Source of the DNA: Anastrepha obliqua
Taxonomy: Eukaryota > Arthropoda > Insecta > Diptera > Tephritidae
DNA: 64,000 nucleotides
Direction of reading: 5' to 3'
NCBI RefSeq assembly: GCF_027943255.1
Contig: NC_072897.1
Span: forward strand, 26,412,044-26,476,043
Shown here: in pieces, positions 9,920-21,091 of the stretch
Numbering within the stretch: the stretch's first letter is position 1
How the letters are laid out: each line of letters starts with the position of its first letter
Notes under the pieces: generated by a model
What the model was told of the DNA's origin: nothing
Databases searched by the model: none
What the model saw: the letters and a program-made list of their open reading frames with translations, nothing else
Position numbers and translations under genes: made by a program

Positions 9920-11181
9920 TTGGGAAAGACATGAAAGCTGGCCGTCCCAAGGAAGAGACTCAGACGGTTCCCGTACCGTAAGCCCATGACATCAACACTG
10001 GCCTCGTCCACTCGCACCACAAGAGTAGCACCTTCCTTCCCGTCCCGGTTTTTACTCTTGGTGTACGAGACGACTCGCCAAAGCCTCGTGTTGATGCCCG
10101 GATTCTGGGCACGTAGACAGGATAGGACATCCGCCGTAGACAGGTCTGGATCCGGAATCCAGCAGATGGCCTTCCTGAGAGGTACACTCTCCTCGCTGTA
10201 GACTGCGAAGCGAGTGGTCCCCATGGGGGGCACGTTATTGACCGCGGTCCTGATCCACTCGAAGTTGGCCAGAGACGCGCACGTCACCTTTATGGTGCCG
10301 TCCTTTGTCTCATAGCCCTTCGCGTTGGCTTCCGGACCGGAGGCAATAACCCGACGCATCAGCTGGCTTTTGCAGTATTTGATTTCTGCATCCGTCAGCT
10401 GATGGTCGGGCCCCTGTTTTCCAATCACAGCCACAGGTCGTGGGCCAGCAGCCTTCTCGCTATAGGATGGCTTGGCCGCACCCTTGGATGTGCTTGGGCG
10501 AAGGTCCAGCTCCCGATCCTCCACTGACGAAGATTTCGCCGGGCAGACAGCTGTGCTGGACTTTTTGTCGAGGCGCCGATAGAGACGTGGCTCAGCAGAA
10601 CCTTTTCCCGCCACATTGACTGGCGCCAAGACCGAGCTCGTACCTTGGGGGGTCGTGGCTCGGTCATTGGCGGCAACCGCAGGGCAGGGAGGTGTGCTGC
10701 TTTCAGCCGCCGTCTTTCTCCGCTTGCCTCGAGAGCGAGACAACTTGGGAGTGCCTGTGCCCACCGAAGACTCGGTAGCTTCCGTGGGTGTCACTTCCGC
10801 TGACCGAGGTCGTTTGGAAGACACAGACACAGAAGGGCCGGCGGAGCCACATGAGGATTTCTCCCGCATGAGCTCTGCCCGCCTCTTTCTTCTCTTCCTC
10901 CTTGCCGCGCTCTTCGATTTCCCTGCTTCTTTGGGAGGTCGTGCAGCCACCGAAGAGACCTCACAACTCAGGCCCTCAGAAGCAGGGAAACGTTTTTCAG
11001 ACTCTGAAGGAGAGGAGATTGCGATAGCAACCCCCGTCTCCTCCAGGATGCGCTCTCGCTCGTAGAGCTGAGAGACTTGGGTAATGGTTGGGGCCTCCAG
11101 AATCCATGCCCCTGCCGCCGAAGCGGGTGGATTGCCACTTGTGTGGATTCCACCTGGAGTAATAAATCCTTCGTTTTCCAT
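9916..11181 (-). CDS. LOA-clade ORF1 (gag-like RNA-binding protein)
   Basis: An intact 421-aa frame directly upstream of ORF2. The first half is low-complexity, rich in Ser, Pro, Ala, Arg and Lys, with a basic run near residues 90-110. The C-terminal part (about 265-421) is a compact domain with IKVTCASLANFEWI and WIPDPDLSTADVL blocks, resembling the domain of unknown function (DUF4780-type, from memory) found in ORF1 of LOA elements. No CCHC knuckles are present, as is usual for that group. The family is expected to bind element RNA and form the ribonucleoprotein. Start chosen at the first ATG; a T/G-rich leader lies upstream. Confidence 0.8.
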   Translation of the reverse strand: MENEGFITPGGIHTSGNPPASAAGAWILEAPTITQVSQLYERERILEETGVAIAISSPSESEKRFPASEGLSCEVSSVAARPPKEAGKSKSAARRKRRKRRAELMREKSSCGSAGPSVSVSSKRPRSAEVTPTEATESSVGTGTPKLSRSRGKRRKTAAESSTPPCPAVAANDRATTPQGTSSVLAPVNVAGKGSAEPRLYRRLDKKSSTAVCPAKSSSVEDRELDLRPSTSKGAAKPSYSEKAAGPRPVAVIGKQGPDHQLTDAEIKYCKSQLMRRVIASGPEANAKGYETKDGTIKVTCASLANFEWIRTAVNNVPPMGTTRFAVYSEESVPLRKAICWIPDPDLSTADVLSCLRAQNPGINTRLWRVVSYTKSKNRDGKEGATLVVRVDEASVDVMGLRYGNRLSLFLGTASFHVFPK

Positions 11182-11341
11182 TACCTTTTTTGGTTTTTTT
11201 TCGGGACTCCTCCCTAGCCAGTTTGGTTCGCGGATGGCACCCTGATTCTATGCCAACTTTGAGTCATCACACGAGTGTTGAACCCACCCCAACAGGGAAG
11301 GCCACTCTTGTGATGCCAGGGCTCCCTATCCACCACCTGGG

Positions 11342-11714
11342 ACGCGCCCGATGGGAGATCAGGCAACTCCACACGATTAGTTCTTCAAGGGTTTTCTCAG
11401 ATTAACCTTCGTCACGCTAGTTTAGCCACCGATAACTTCTGTGTCATCCTCAGGAAGACATGTGTATCTGCCTAAGACCATGGACCTCCGAAGCAGACAC
11501 TATGATGTTTTTTATGTCCAGTCGGCAGGTCAGCCTAGGGCTTGTATCCTCGTTAGGAATACTATTAATGTCTTTCTGACTTCTCATTTCAGCTCAGCAG
11601 TCGTGACAGTGGTGCGTGTAGAAACATCTAGTGGGCGCTGCTGCTATTTGGTTTCTACGTGCATGGCCCATCGGGGGAGTGAAGAGTGTCTGTACTATAT
11701 TCAGATTCTCCGTT
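11342..11714 (+). pseudogene. APE endonuclease fragment of another non-LTR element
   Basis: From about 11393 a plus-strand frame reads SQINLRHASLATDNFC, the usual beginning of an APE domain. After a frame change it continues with blocks such as ACILVRN and VVRVETSSGRCCY up to about 11700. It ends before the catalytic GDFNA-type motif. It is a 5' piece only and is interrupted by at least one frameshift or stop. It abuts gypsy-like sequence on the right and the LOA leader on the left, so both boundaries are approximate. Confidence 0.65.
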
Positions 11715-12175
11715 AAAATGGCACTCTCTTATCTTAATATCGTTGAGCCGGATCTTCCATCTTTGAACGTAAAATCGTTTGCATATACGGAAATTCACAA
11801 AGTGGAAGTAAATAAATAAATAAAAGAAATGCTTGAACAACAAATCATTTCCCATAGCGATTCTGTATACTCAGCGCCAATTTGGGTTGTACCAAAGATG
11901 CCTGCTGTTTAGGAGATGAGAAATGGAGAATCGTTGCTGTCTTCCAAAAACTTAAGACTGTAACAATCGATGATCGGTATCCTATTCCGATTATGGACGA
12001 AATCCTCGAAAAATTAGGTAGATGTCTGTAGTCCACAATAGATTTGGCACAAGGCTTCTACCAAATCGAAAGGGATCATGCAGATAGAAGGAAAGCGGAT
12101 TTTTCTATTCGAAACGGATATTTCGAATTTTTAAGAATGCCATTTGGATTTAAAAAATGTGAATACGAAAGAATG
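11715..12175 (+). pseudogene. Ty3/gypsy reverse-transcriptase fragment
   Basis: Conceptual frames on the plus strand show the N-terminal part of a gypsy-class [33 protein letters not shown] and LRMPFGFKK blocks. The catalytic YxDD region is missing. Stops and at least two frame changes (for example at 11908-11912 and 12030) break it. It resembles the 17.6/297/gypsy group. No LTR is attached. It is clearly non-functional. Confidence 0.75.
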
Positions 12176-12458
12176 CGAATACCACCGTACCGACGAAGAT
12201 CCCTTTGTCATTGTCAAACTCCTTTCATCTTGATATTTCCTCTCCTTGTCCACCCCCTAATATAGAGTGTTATGCGACACCGTGCTCATTGGATGGTTTG
12301 CTGTCAGTGTGTTCACTAGACCGGCTGTATTTCAACGGCGCCTTCCTGGGAAGTAACTGTGGCCATGCCACGGCATGGGGCGCTGCTGTGGTGGACCGTT
12401 TGAATTCCCCGTTATTTAAATAGACCACTGCGCTCGCCTCTTCGAGCGTACGAAAAAG

Positions 12459-13063
12459 ATGAATACAAATAACAATTTAAGCGACAAAACTTCCATTGTA
12501 GCGGGAGTAGGCTACAGTGGTCGTAATGCTATTGCCAAACACACACATAACGCTCTTCATCGCGAAGGTGCCGTTGTCCACGAAGGCTCGGACCACGAAA
12601 GCGGAAGAGACTCTTCTGCGTTCTTCGGCACAGGCAAGAGATGGCTAAACCGAAAAACGGAGACGAAAGACCTGCGACGTCGAAAGCAGCGGCAGCGGCC
12701 AGTGAAATTGCCAAGAGGCACCGCATAGTGCAACTCACTGACCGTAGTGACCAGCTGGGGCGAATGTCGCAGGACCGGTGAAAGGTAGTGGAAATGAAGC
12801 TACTGGAAACCCTGTTTACGAAAATGGGCGCAGAGCCGCACGCACCCATGCCAGCATTCGACGGAGCAGGGTGGTTCAGCGGCGTCAAAATTATAAAACG
12901 CAAGGATGACCCCACGCTCACATGGCTAAAGGAAGCAGTAAAAACACTTCAAGGAATGTGGGAGGGGGCATCACTAGAAATTGTAGTGAAGGAAGTATCC
13001 GACGCCGAGAAGGTACTAAAGCCAGATGCACAAGGTCCTTCAGATAAACCCACACATAAGTAA
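12459..13063 (+). pseudogene. LOA-like ORF1 remnant
   Basis: Two frames are seen. 12459-12728 gives a basic N-terminal region (KTETKDLRRRKQRQR). 12788-13063 gives a block with VKIIKRKDDPTLTWLKEAV and LQGMWEGASLEIV, similar in layout to the C-terminal domain of LOA ORF1 proteins. A stop and a frame change separate them (12728-12780). ORF2 begins in another frame at about 13034, overlapping the end of this one. The assignment rests on position upstream of the APE domain and weak motif similarity. Confidence 0.55.
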
Positions 13064-16008
13064 GAACGCCTCAGCCGAGCTCCTGCTCAACATAGAGAGA
13101 GTCGGCTACGATGTGGCTCTAGTCCAGGAACCATGGATAGCATCGGGCAGCATAGTCTCGGGTCTAAGGTCACACAACTACAACACCTACATCCCGATAT
13201 CAAAGGGTAAGAATAGCGATAATGGTTAAAAAACGTATATGTTCTTATGTTGAGAAAGGGGTTCAATTGTTTGCAACTACTCTCGTCAAAGCCTTTCAAA
13301 TATCCTGCCCCCAACAAATGTAGACGCAAGGTGAAGCCTCCTTGGTGAACAAGGAATAAGGAGCACAAAGGCGAAGGGTACACTAATTCTATAGGTTAGT
13401 CAAAGTTGCTGACAATGAGTTCTGTTGGAGGGAGTATAAGGATCTACTAAAAGTTTACCAGAAAGAGATACTTAAAGCCAAGAGAAAATCTTGGAAAGAG
13501 TTCTGTAGCAGTATGGAAGACACTAACGAATTGGCTAGACTTAGGAAACTGCTATCCAATAATCCGTCTATGCCAAGAACAATACGAAAAATTAACTGGA
13601 AGTGGGCTGTCAGCAGTGAGGACTCTCTAGAAGACCCAGTCAGCACACCTTTTCCAGGGTGTGCGTACACTACATATCTCGAACCTAGAAGAGATATTGT
13701 GCACGACATCCCGACGAACGCAATTACGACCAACAAGAGCAAAGTTTCGACCCATATTAATCGCCAGGACTACATGGAGTCTTCCCAGCCATGCTCCAAA
13801 AGGTAAGCCATCTTGTGGTACCATGGTTAAGAACGATATTCAGGAGATGCTTGAGGTTCGGCTATGTTCCTGTATTGTGGAGAGAAACGGGAGTTGAGTT
13901 TATTCCAAAAGCTGGAAAAAGCAACGCTCTCTACTCGAAAGAATACAGACCCATTAGTCTGACCTCATTTCTCCTGAAAACGTTAGAGAAGATTCTAGAC
14001 ACATACATTAGAGACACAATTGCGCCGGACGTATTATCCAAGGCTCAGCACACTTACATTAAAGGCACATCTACTGAAACTGCACTTCATTCACTTGTAC
14101 TAAACATAGAAAAGGCGTTAGAATATAAGGAGTATGCTGTAGGAGTATTTCTAGATATATCAGGGGCCTTTAACAACGTGACGAAAGATGCTATTTTAAA
14201 TAGCATAGAGTCGCTTAATGTGCAACCCGCGATTTATCAATGGAATAAGGCAGCTATTAGATAGTAGGAAGATAAGAGCGGAATGGAACAATACGAGCGT
14301 CACCAAATATGCATGCAAAGGCACTCCGCAAGGTGGGGTACTATCTCCGCTATTATGGTTACTTGTAGCAAATGAACTGTTCAAGAAATTTGACGGAACG
14401 GCACCACAACTAGTGGCATATGCAGATGATATAGGTACAGTAGTTACGCGAAAGCACCTGGACACCATCAGTAATGTGATAAATAACACACTTAAAACGG
14501 TACACCAATGGACCGGAAAAACGGACATGGTACTTTTTACCAGGAAGTACAAGGTTCCGACGTGGAACCTCCCGAAGCTAGGCAACAACGAACTACTTCT
14601 CAAAGATCATGCAAGGTACCTCGGAGAAATACTAGACAGTAAATTGCTGTGAAAGCACAATGTTGAGGAAAGGGTGAAAAGGCCAGTAATGCGTTGTACG
14701 CGTTACTTGGTCGACGTTACTTGGTCGTCTATCACCCTCTCTGATGCATTGGTGCTACACGGCAGTAGTTAGACCGATATTGCTGTATGGGGCCTTAGTA
14801 TGGTGGAATGTGACAAGAAAACAGGCATACTTAATGCCACTGGAAAGGATTCAACGACTCGCTGCTTTGTGCATAACAGAAGCGATGAAAACCACCCCAA
14901 CGGTGGCGCTGGAAATGATACTCAGCATGCTACCTATTGCAATTATGGTGAAAAACCTGGCAGCGAGGTCCGCGAGGAGGTTGGTGGCTGCTGGAGTTCT
15001 CACCTGCAGAACCTTCGGTAACAGCTCAATAGGAAAGTGGAGCTCAGGTTGCACAGACTACATGACTCCGTACTTTAATTGGGAGAGAAGGTTTCGCACT
15101 ACAATTGAAGAGGAGGGATGTCTTAAAGGCATGAAGGCTGACCATAGAACTTTTCATATCTATACAGACGGCTCTAAAACTTTAGATGGAGTGGGAGCGG
15201 GTATTTACTGCTCAAAACTAGGGATAAGGCAGCCTATCAAGCTGCCAGACCACAGCAGTATTTTCCAAGGGGAAGGTTTTTCTGTGAGGAAAGCCGCAGA
15301 GCTAGCCTACACTAGAACAAGAAAGAACTCAACAATTAATATATACATGGACAGTCAAGCAGCAATAAAAGCAATAAGCTTATATTGTATTAAGTCCATA
15401 AATGTTCGACGGAGCTTGGAGGCCATAGAAAGGCTAGCCGCAAGCAGTAGCCTGCATATCGATTGGGTACCTGGTCACAAAGGCATTATGGGGAACGAAA
15501 TAGTAGATGAGATACCAAAAAGTGCTGTTAGACTACCATTTGAACAAGAGAACGACATACCAAAACCGCTAAATTCAATAAAATTGATGACTACATGAAA
15601 AGGCGAGTGGAAGCTAGGTGGATTAATCTGACCACATGCAAAACAGCAAAAGTCATGTGTAGAACTAGGAACAAAAAATTGACTCAATTCGAACTTACGC
15701 TCTCGCGAAAGGACTGCAGAACTACCATAGGTATGCTAACAGGTCATAATCTATTGGCTGCACATGCGTACAAGATAGGGATTACTAACACGGACAAATG
15801 CAGAAAACGCATAGAGGATGTTGAGGAATCTTTAGCACATCTTCTGTGCGTTTGTCTGGCATTATTAAAAACGCGTTTAAAATGCCTGGGAGCCCCATTG
15901 TTTGAGGGTCTGGAGGGTGTCTCAAAAGCGGATCTTCCAGCGCTGCTTAGATTCGCCAAAAGGGCTGACATCCTACATGACAAAGTAGACAACTTTCGGT
16001 ATTCATAG
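13026..16008 (+). pseudogene. LOA-like ORF2 remnant (APE start, RT, RNase H, zinc knuckle)
   Basis: APE starts at 13034 (VLQINPHISKNASAE, VQEPW) and is lost after about 13320 by deletion of most of the domain. Linker and finger sequence follow (13400-13790), then RT in 13791-14264 (FIPKAGK, FLDISGAFNNV) and 14218-14652 (TPQGGVLSPLLW, AYADDIG), thumb and RNase H in 14744-15598 (IYTDGSK, YMDSQAAI, WVPGHKGIMGNE), and the C-terminal region in 15595-16008 (IGMLTGHN, HLLCVC). Breaks lie near 13790, 14250, 14652, 14740 and 15595. The RT catalytic YADD and RNase H residues survive, but the protein cannot be made. Confidence 0.8.
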
Positions 16009-16088
16009 AGGTCGGTCGCCATCTGGTATCGCTAGGGACCAAAAGGTCTATGCGTGGCTTGTTGCCAACCAGGTTAACCTAACCTAAT

Positions 16089-16224
16089 ATGGCCCACGAT
16101 GCGAATGCAGGACCTCCTGAGGAAGTGGGGCGTTTGGTGGACTCACCTTCATTTCCTCATTGGCTACGACGCCAATACGAGTCGTACAATTTGGGGAAGC
16201 AGCGAGACAAATGATCGAGGTGAG
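16089..16224 (+). pseudogene. LOA-like APE fragment, left part
   Basis: Frames show GPPEEVGRLVD-like sequence and IGYDANTSRTIWGSSETNDRGE, the second half of a LOA APE domain. The fragment breaks off at 16224 inside the target duplication of a jockey-like insertion and resumes at 17329. Confidence 0.75.
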
Positions 16225-17317
16225 TTGATTTTCCCAGCCGAAGCAGCCAGCTTGGCAAACGAGCGTGGAGATCTCAATTGGAGATCCGGCAACTGGTAGA
16301 TCAACATAAGCGGACTAAGTGGTTTGAGCACTTGAAGACCTTCAACCTCACCACTGGTGTGAGTAAGCTCTGGTCCACCGTTTGGTCCCTGTCGAACCCG
16401 ACGAAGCCCAACGACAAGGTGGCCATCATCTTCAACGGTTGCACTTCGTCGGACCCGAAGAGATGCGCGAGCTGTATTAGCCGACTTTTTACACTGCATC
16501 CTCCGGTCGACAGGGCCAAGCGTCGTGCCTCCAGAAGGCTGCACAAACTAGCGAATGACAGTGCACCACTTGCTTTCTCCAGTGATGAGGTTCAGGGGGC
16601 CATCAACAAAAAAAAAAAACCCTCAACAGCCATTTGCCCTGACGGACTGAACGCGCTAATGCTGGAACCATTATGAGTAGGATATCTCAAAAAGGTTTTC
16701 AATTTGTCCTCGGCCACTCTCATCATCCTTGACAAGTGGAATGCAGGGAGAGTGGTCCTACTACTGAAACCTGGGAAACCCGCCAACCAAGGGGAATCTC
16801 ATCGTCCGACAACTCTCCTTTCCCCAGTAGTGAAGACACTTAGAGCCCTCCTACTCCCACTCTTCACGAGAAAATTCACTGGAAAATTGACAGAAATACG
16901 TTGGACCAGACAGTATTTAGACAGTCAATAAACGACATCCACCGGGGGACCGTCACCATCTTCTTAAGCTCTCGTCCTGTGAATGCCGTAAACGGAAACG
17001 AACCACCACCTATTGCAGATGAAGAGCTCCAGCTTCCCCGTGAGACACGCGAAATACTGGCACAACTACGTTCTCGACACCATAGCAGGTTAAACTCCTA
17101 CTTATCCAGAATTGACCCGACATACCAAACATATGTCCGGCATGTGAAGATACCCCGCTTAAACCTACTCATCTAACACCCCTCTTCCTCTGGACTCAAT
17201 CCGTCGAAACAGCATACTTCCTGCGCCTACCTCTAGACGAGCCAGACGAAGACGACCGGTGATATACCCTACACTGACGAGGCTTCTATTACTGTTAAAA
17301 CAACAACAACAATAAAA
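16225..17317 (+). mobile_element. 5'-truncated, internally deleted jockey-like insertion
   Basis: Closely related to the element at 37576-40543: 16229-16880 matches from 38637 onward (linker and RT fingers), and 16909-17310 matches the 3' portion from about 40350. The central RT palm is therefore deleted. It ends in TGTTAAAACAACAACAACAATAAAA. A perfect 11-bp target duplication, ATCGAGGTGAG, flanks it (16214-16224 and 17318-17328), which fixes both ends. An A-run at 16611-16620 and several stops add further damage. The tail retains a C-terminal coding stretch that the 40-kb copy has lost. Confidence 0.85.
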
Positions 17318-17328
17318 ATCGAGGTGAG

Positions 17329-18500
17329 TCTCTTTTTGATTTCATGATTGGCCGTAATTTCCTTATTTCGAACAAGGACAACACCCCCATATTTGTATTT
17401 CCAGCATCGGAAACATCAAGCGGATGGGAGGAGGTTGTTGGTATCGCCCTTTCGACTAATTCGTCTGCTATTAGGGTTGATAATTCGAAGGTTTCGCAGA
17501 GAAATTCCTTTCCGGTTTAAAAATTGATCCTTTTCGAAATAAATTACGTGCTGGAAACCATATCTTTCCTCAGGAACCCTAAAAGAACCGACTGGTCTCT
17601 GATCAATAGAGCTTTCAATAATAAATTGAACAGGCGAACTTTTTCCCACTCATCCGCAGAACTATCCTGCAAGAAATCTACTTGGCGTGTATCACTGTTA
17701 ATCACGTTCCCGCCAACTGGAAGAAATCGAAGGTTGATTTCATACCTAAAGCAAGTAGAAGGGGCCACGACTCGGCCGGGGACTTTAGGCTTAGAAGTCT
17801 TACCTCATTTATCCTAAAGGTGTTTAAAAGATTGACTGATTATCATATCCAGAAGCACATGAATCCAAACTGTCTCCAGCGCAGCATGCTTACCTGAAAG
17901 GGAAATCCACGGAATCAGCCTTACACGAGGTTGTACGGACTGTGGAAAAATCTCTGGAAGGCAAACAATTCACTTTGGCGGCCTTCATAAATATAGAAGG
18001 TGATTTAAATAACATCAGGGTGGAGTCACTGAGTTATATAAACTAAAGGTGGAAAGACCTATCTGTCTCTGGATCTCGTCACTGCTTGGTTGCTGGGAAG
18101 TTAATGCGGTGGCAAGAGGGGCTAAAATCATTAGATTCCTGCATAGGGAAACGTCACACAATGGTGTCCTTTTGCCCCAAGTGTGGCTAGTAGCTATTGA
18201 CGAAGTTCTGATAATGTTAAATATGTAAAGATGGGGTTAAGGTATATATGCTACTACTACACCGGTGACTTGGTCCTGATGGTACCGTCCCGTTTCCCTC
18301 AGTCATGTCTGAGATTTTGGAAAGGTCATTAGCCGTACTCAGTCACTGGGCAACCACTTGCAGCTTCCGAGTCAACTCTGACAAAATGGAGCTGGTAATA
18401 TTTTCCAGAAAATATAAACCTCCACACTTTCGACTTCCCAAATTAAACGACCACGTTCTCCCGCTCTTATCGGAAGTTAGGTATGTGGACTACGAACGAT
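17329..18500 (+). pseudogene. LOA-like APE and RT remnant, right part
   Basis: Continues the APE domain interrupted at 16224 (SLFDFMIGRNFLISN, VFPASE), then RT-region blocks: ANWKKSKVDFIPKA, FRLRSLTSFILK, GKSTESALHEVV, AAFINIEGDLNN (motif A, degraded) and KMELVIFSRKYKPPHFRLP. Motif B and the YADD box are not intact. It breaks off at about 18500, just before the expected YLGVILDSKL block, where sequence of opposite orientation begins. Confidence 0.75.
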
Positions 18501-18504
18501 GACT

Positions 18505-19540
18505 GTGCTGCATTTGCGTCAACCGCTTTGTGTTGCTGAAATGAAATTAATCAGATTCTTAATGTCAACGCCAGCTATATCAGCAGGCGTAACGAAGAAG
18601 TAAGAGCCAAGATGCCTGGATCTTATCCCCGGCAGAGCAGGGCAGCTAAGGAGAAGGTGCTGAGATGATTCCACCTCATCCGCCATGCATCCAGCGCAAA
18701 AAGGAATTGAGGTAATTCCTAGTCTCGCAACGTGCATTTCTTGCGCATAGTGAGAAAACCCACGAGATTCGAGAGCTGATATTTTATCAAGGACTTCACG
18801 ACCTTACAAGCTTGTGTACTTGCCCAACGCTCGCTGAGCTAGTGCAATACCCATCTTTCCAGGAGCAGACCGCAGGTAGTCAGGGCGATCCTAATTCTCT
18901 CCCTTCGCGGGGAAATCCCCTCACATGTCCCTTATCTGGCCAGCTCATCCGCTTCACAGTTGCCCGCATTGTCGCTGTAACCAGGAACCACGATGAGGCT
19001 TATGTCAAGGAATTTGGACGCAGTCGAAAATGAGGCCAGGCATTCCCTGACCAGTTTCGAATGCCCCGTCACAGACCCGAGGGCCCTTATTGCCGCTTGC
19101 CTGTCGGAGTAAATATTAACTTTCTTGACTGTTAGTGCGCATGTGAGCAGCCAACAGCTACCTCTGCATGGAACACACTGCAGTGGTGCGGTAACCTGAA
19201 TTTGAGTCTGACGGGGAGCTCCTCGCAAAAAACTCTTCCGCCAACCTTTCCTTCCAACTTCGATCCATCCGTGAACAAGCTCACCAGGCCCTGTCCCCAA
19301 GTGTAGCCCCCTGTCCACTCTTCCCTTGATGGAATACGAGTGGAGAAGGTTCCGGTTGGACTAAGCGAGGGCTTACATTGATCCGTTGACAGGGGAAGTC
19401 GATGTTTCTAAGGATGCTTAAGTGCCCATAAACGAGGTTGAGCTTATAGCCCGAGCCCCTCAGTCTGATTGCGGCACCTGTAGCAGCAATTCTGCCTGCG
19501 ATGTCTGCGGGTAAACACGTCAATACCGAGTGACTGCTCG
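18505..19540 (-). pseudogene. LOA-like RNase H and C-terminal remnant, minus strand
   Basis: Minus-strand frames cover the thumb-side region (19281-19523, DIAGRIAATGAAIRLRG), RNase H (18932-19318, with NIYSDRQAAIRAL and VPGYSDNAGNCEADELA) and the C-terminal zinc knuckle (18519-18737, CAGCMADEVESSQHLLLSC). The RNase H FTDGS block is broken. Together these supply the domains missing from the plus-strand remnant that ends at 18500, raising the possibility of an inversion. Frameshifts separate the frames. Confidence 0.75.
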
Positions 19541-19544
19541 ACTA

Positions 19545-19640
19545 CTTGCGTAAAAGCTATCCAAGATTTCCATTTTCCAGGAACGTTGGAAGATCTGAGA
19601 TCATTTCTTATTAGGATTATTAGGTTACTATCGACGATTT
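19545..19640 (+). pseudogene. Short Ty3/gypsy pol fragment
   Basis: The frame KAIQDFHFPGTLEDLRSFL matches the block just downstream of the RT YxDD region in gypsy-class elements (usual pattern: P.t..elRsFLGl..YYRrFI). Only about 30 codons remain. Confidence 0.55.
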
Positions 19641-20154
19641 ATTTATTTATTTGTCTTTGAATGGATACATTCTTACAGACTACGTTAAGCTAATGTACAA
19701 TAGTTTAGTTTAACTAAGAAAAAAAACTATTTAAGATGGTTGACTATGATGCCATACGGCCATGTAAAATCAGCACCAGAAGAATTGAGAAACAAATTAA
19801 ATCTGCACATGACCTAGGAATCGGAGCATTCACCCCGTAGTTGGTTATCGAGAAGCCAATTTTTCGTACTGTCGGAGTTTCTTATTAAGAATATTATATT
19901 GAATTTTACTTAAAAGTGAAGGACAATCAATATAGTAGATCCAGAAATGATACGAATAATAAATGAGCGCGATAGAATAATATACTTCGTCTGTTATCAA
20001 GGGGTTTTAAGTCAATCAATAAACATCGAGAGCGGTACGATGGTAAAGGTTCCAAAAAGTTTAAAGATCGGAGCGTAAAACGAAGAAAAACTTTCTGAAA
20101 TCTCTCAATCCGATTAGAGAGGCCTAATTGGTACGGTCTCCAAATAACAGCGGC

Positions 20155-20757
20155 TTACTCTAATCTTGATCTATCAAAAGCACAATGCAATGTTTTGAGA
20201 GTGTGTGGGTTGGTAAAAGCAGAACAATTTCGGCGTACGAAATCTAGCATCGAATATGACCGTCTTATAACGTGGTTAACATGGCTAGTGAAATTCAGCT
20301 TAGAGTCAAAAATAACGCCTAATTCTTTAATTTCCTCAACGGATTGCAATGGTAAGCCAGCAATACTGTACGAAGTATACAAAGTATTGTTTGATTTAGC
20401 ATATTTTACGTGAAAGCATTTGCTTATTTTTAGTGGCAAACGGTTTAAATAGCACCAGTTCCGGACATTGTGTAAGTCACAAATATTTTAAGATCATCAG
20501 CAAAACAAGCGTTCAGCAAAAGAAAAGCATGAACCAATATCGTTAATAAAGGGAATTAAAAGAAGGGGTCCTAGAATACTTCCCTGCGGGACACCAGAAG
20601 ACGCACTAAATGCACGGGATATCGTATTATCAACGGCTACCACGCAGTGCCTATTGGACAAATATGATTTGATCCAAGGCAAAAACGTGGAGTGTATACC
20701 CATTGACACAAGCTTCAACAAGAGTATTCGGTGCGATACTTTGTCAAATTCTTAAGA
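20155..20757 (-). pseudogene. Non-LTR ORF2, RT palm and thumb
   Basis: Two minus-strand frames (20721-20497 and 20439-20155) hold SGVPQGSILGPLL (motif B) and KELGVIFDSKLNFTSHV (thumb). The FADD catalytic box lies between them in another frame at about 20490. This is the jockey/CR1-like type, without RNase H. Confidence 0.75.
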
Positions 20758-21091
20758 GAAGTCTGTATAAATTGTATCAACTTGAGATCTTTTCTGGAAG
20801 GCTTAAATGCAGTAATCATAGAGAATAGACAAATTAGTGGCAGTAGAACGACTGTGCAACGAAACCATGCTGGTTGGTAGATATTAGGTCTTTGACAGCA
20901 AAATATAACTTATCAATCACAGTTATCTCAAAAAGTTTTGACGATAGCTTCGAAATCGGCCTGTAATTGCTAACATCGTTTTTATTTCCACTCTTAAATA
21001 TAGGAAGTTAATTTCCAGCCATCAACAAAGATACCGGAGGACAACGATTTATTGAATATAAGTATTTAGTTGTAACAGGCTCAGCGAGACA

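Larger units (their letters stand above)
6131..11340 (-). mobile_element. LOA-clade non-LTR retrotransposon, near full length
   Basis: Read on the minus strand: a 5' leader (from an uncertain point near 11340), ORF1 (11181-9916), ORF2 (9919-6230), a short 3' UTR and a 30-nt poly(A) seen as poly(T) at 6131-6160. The domain order APE, RT, RNase H and C-terminal zinc knuckle, with the CDANAQH form of the APE motif, points to the LOA/Bilbo group. Both ORFs are free of stops and frameshifts. I could not identify a convincing target-site duplication. It has the most intact coding capacity of any element in the window. Confidence 0.88.
12190..16088 (+). mobile_element. Degenerate LOA-like retrotransposon
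   Basis: A plus-strand element with a 5' leader (from an uncertain point after about 12190), ORF1 remnants (12459-13063), the beginning of ORF2 (13034-13320), a large internal deletion, then linker, RT, RNase H and C-terminal region (13335-16008). The 3' end is a TTAACCTAACCTAA-type tail at about 16075-16088. It belongs to a different LOA subfamily from the intact copy at 6131-11340. Frame changes and stops at several points make it non-functional. Confidence 0.75.

Noticed and set aside
13086..13383. A minus-strand gene opposite the LOA ORF2 start
   Set aside because: It is the antisense of recognisable APE sequence and has no motif of its own.
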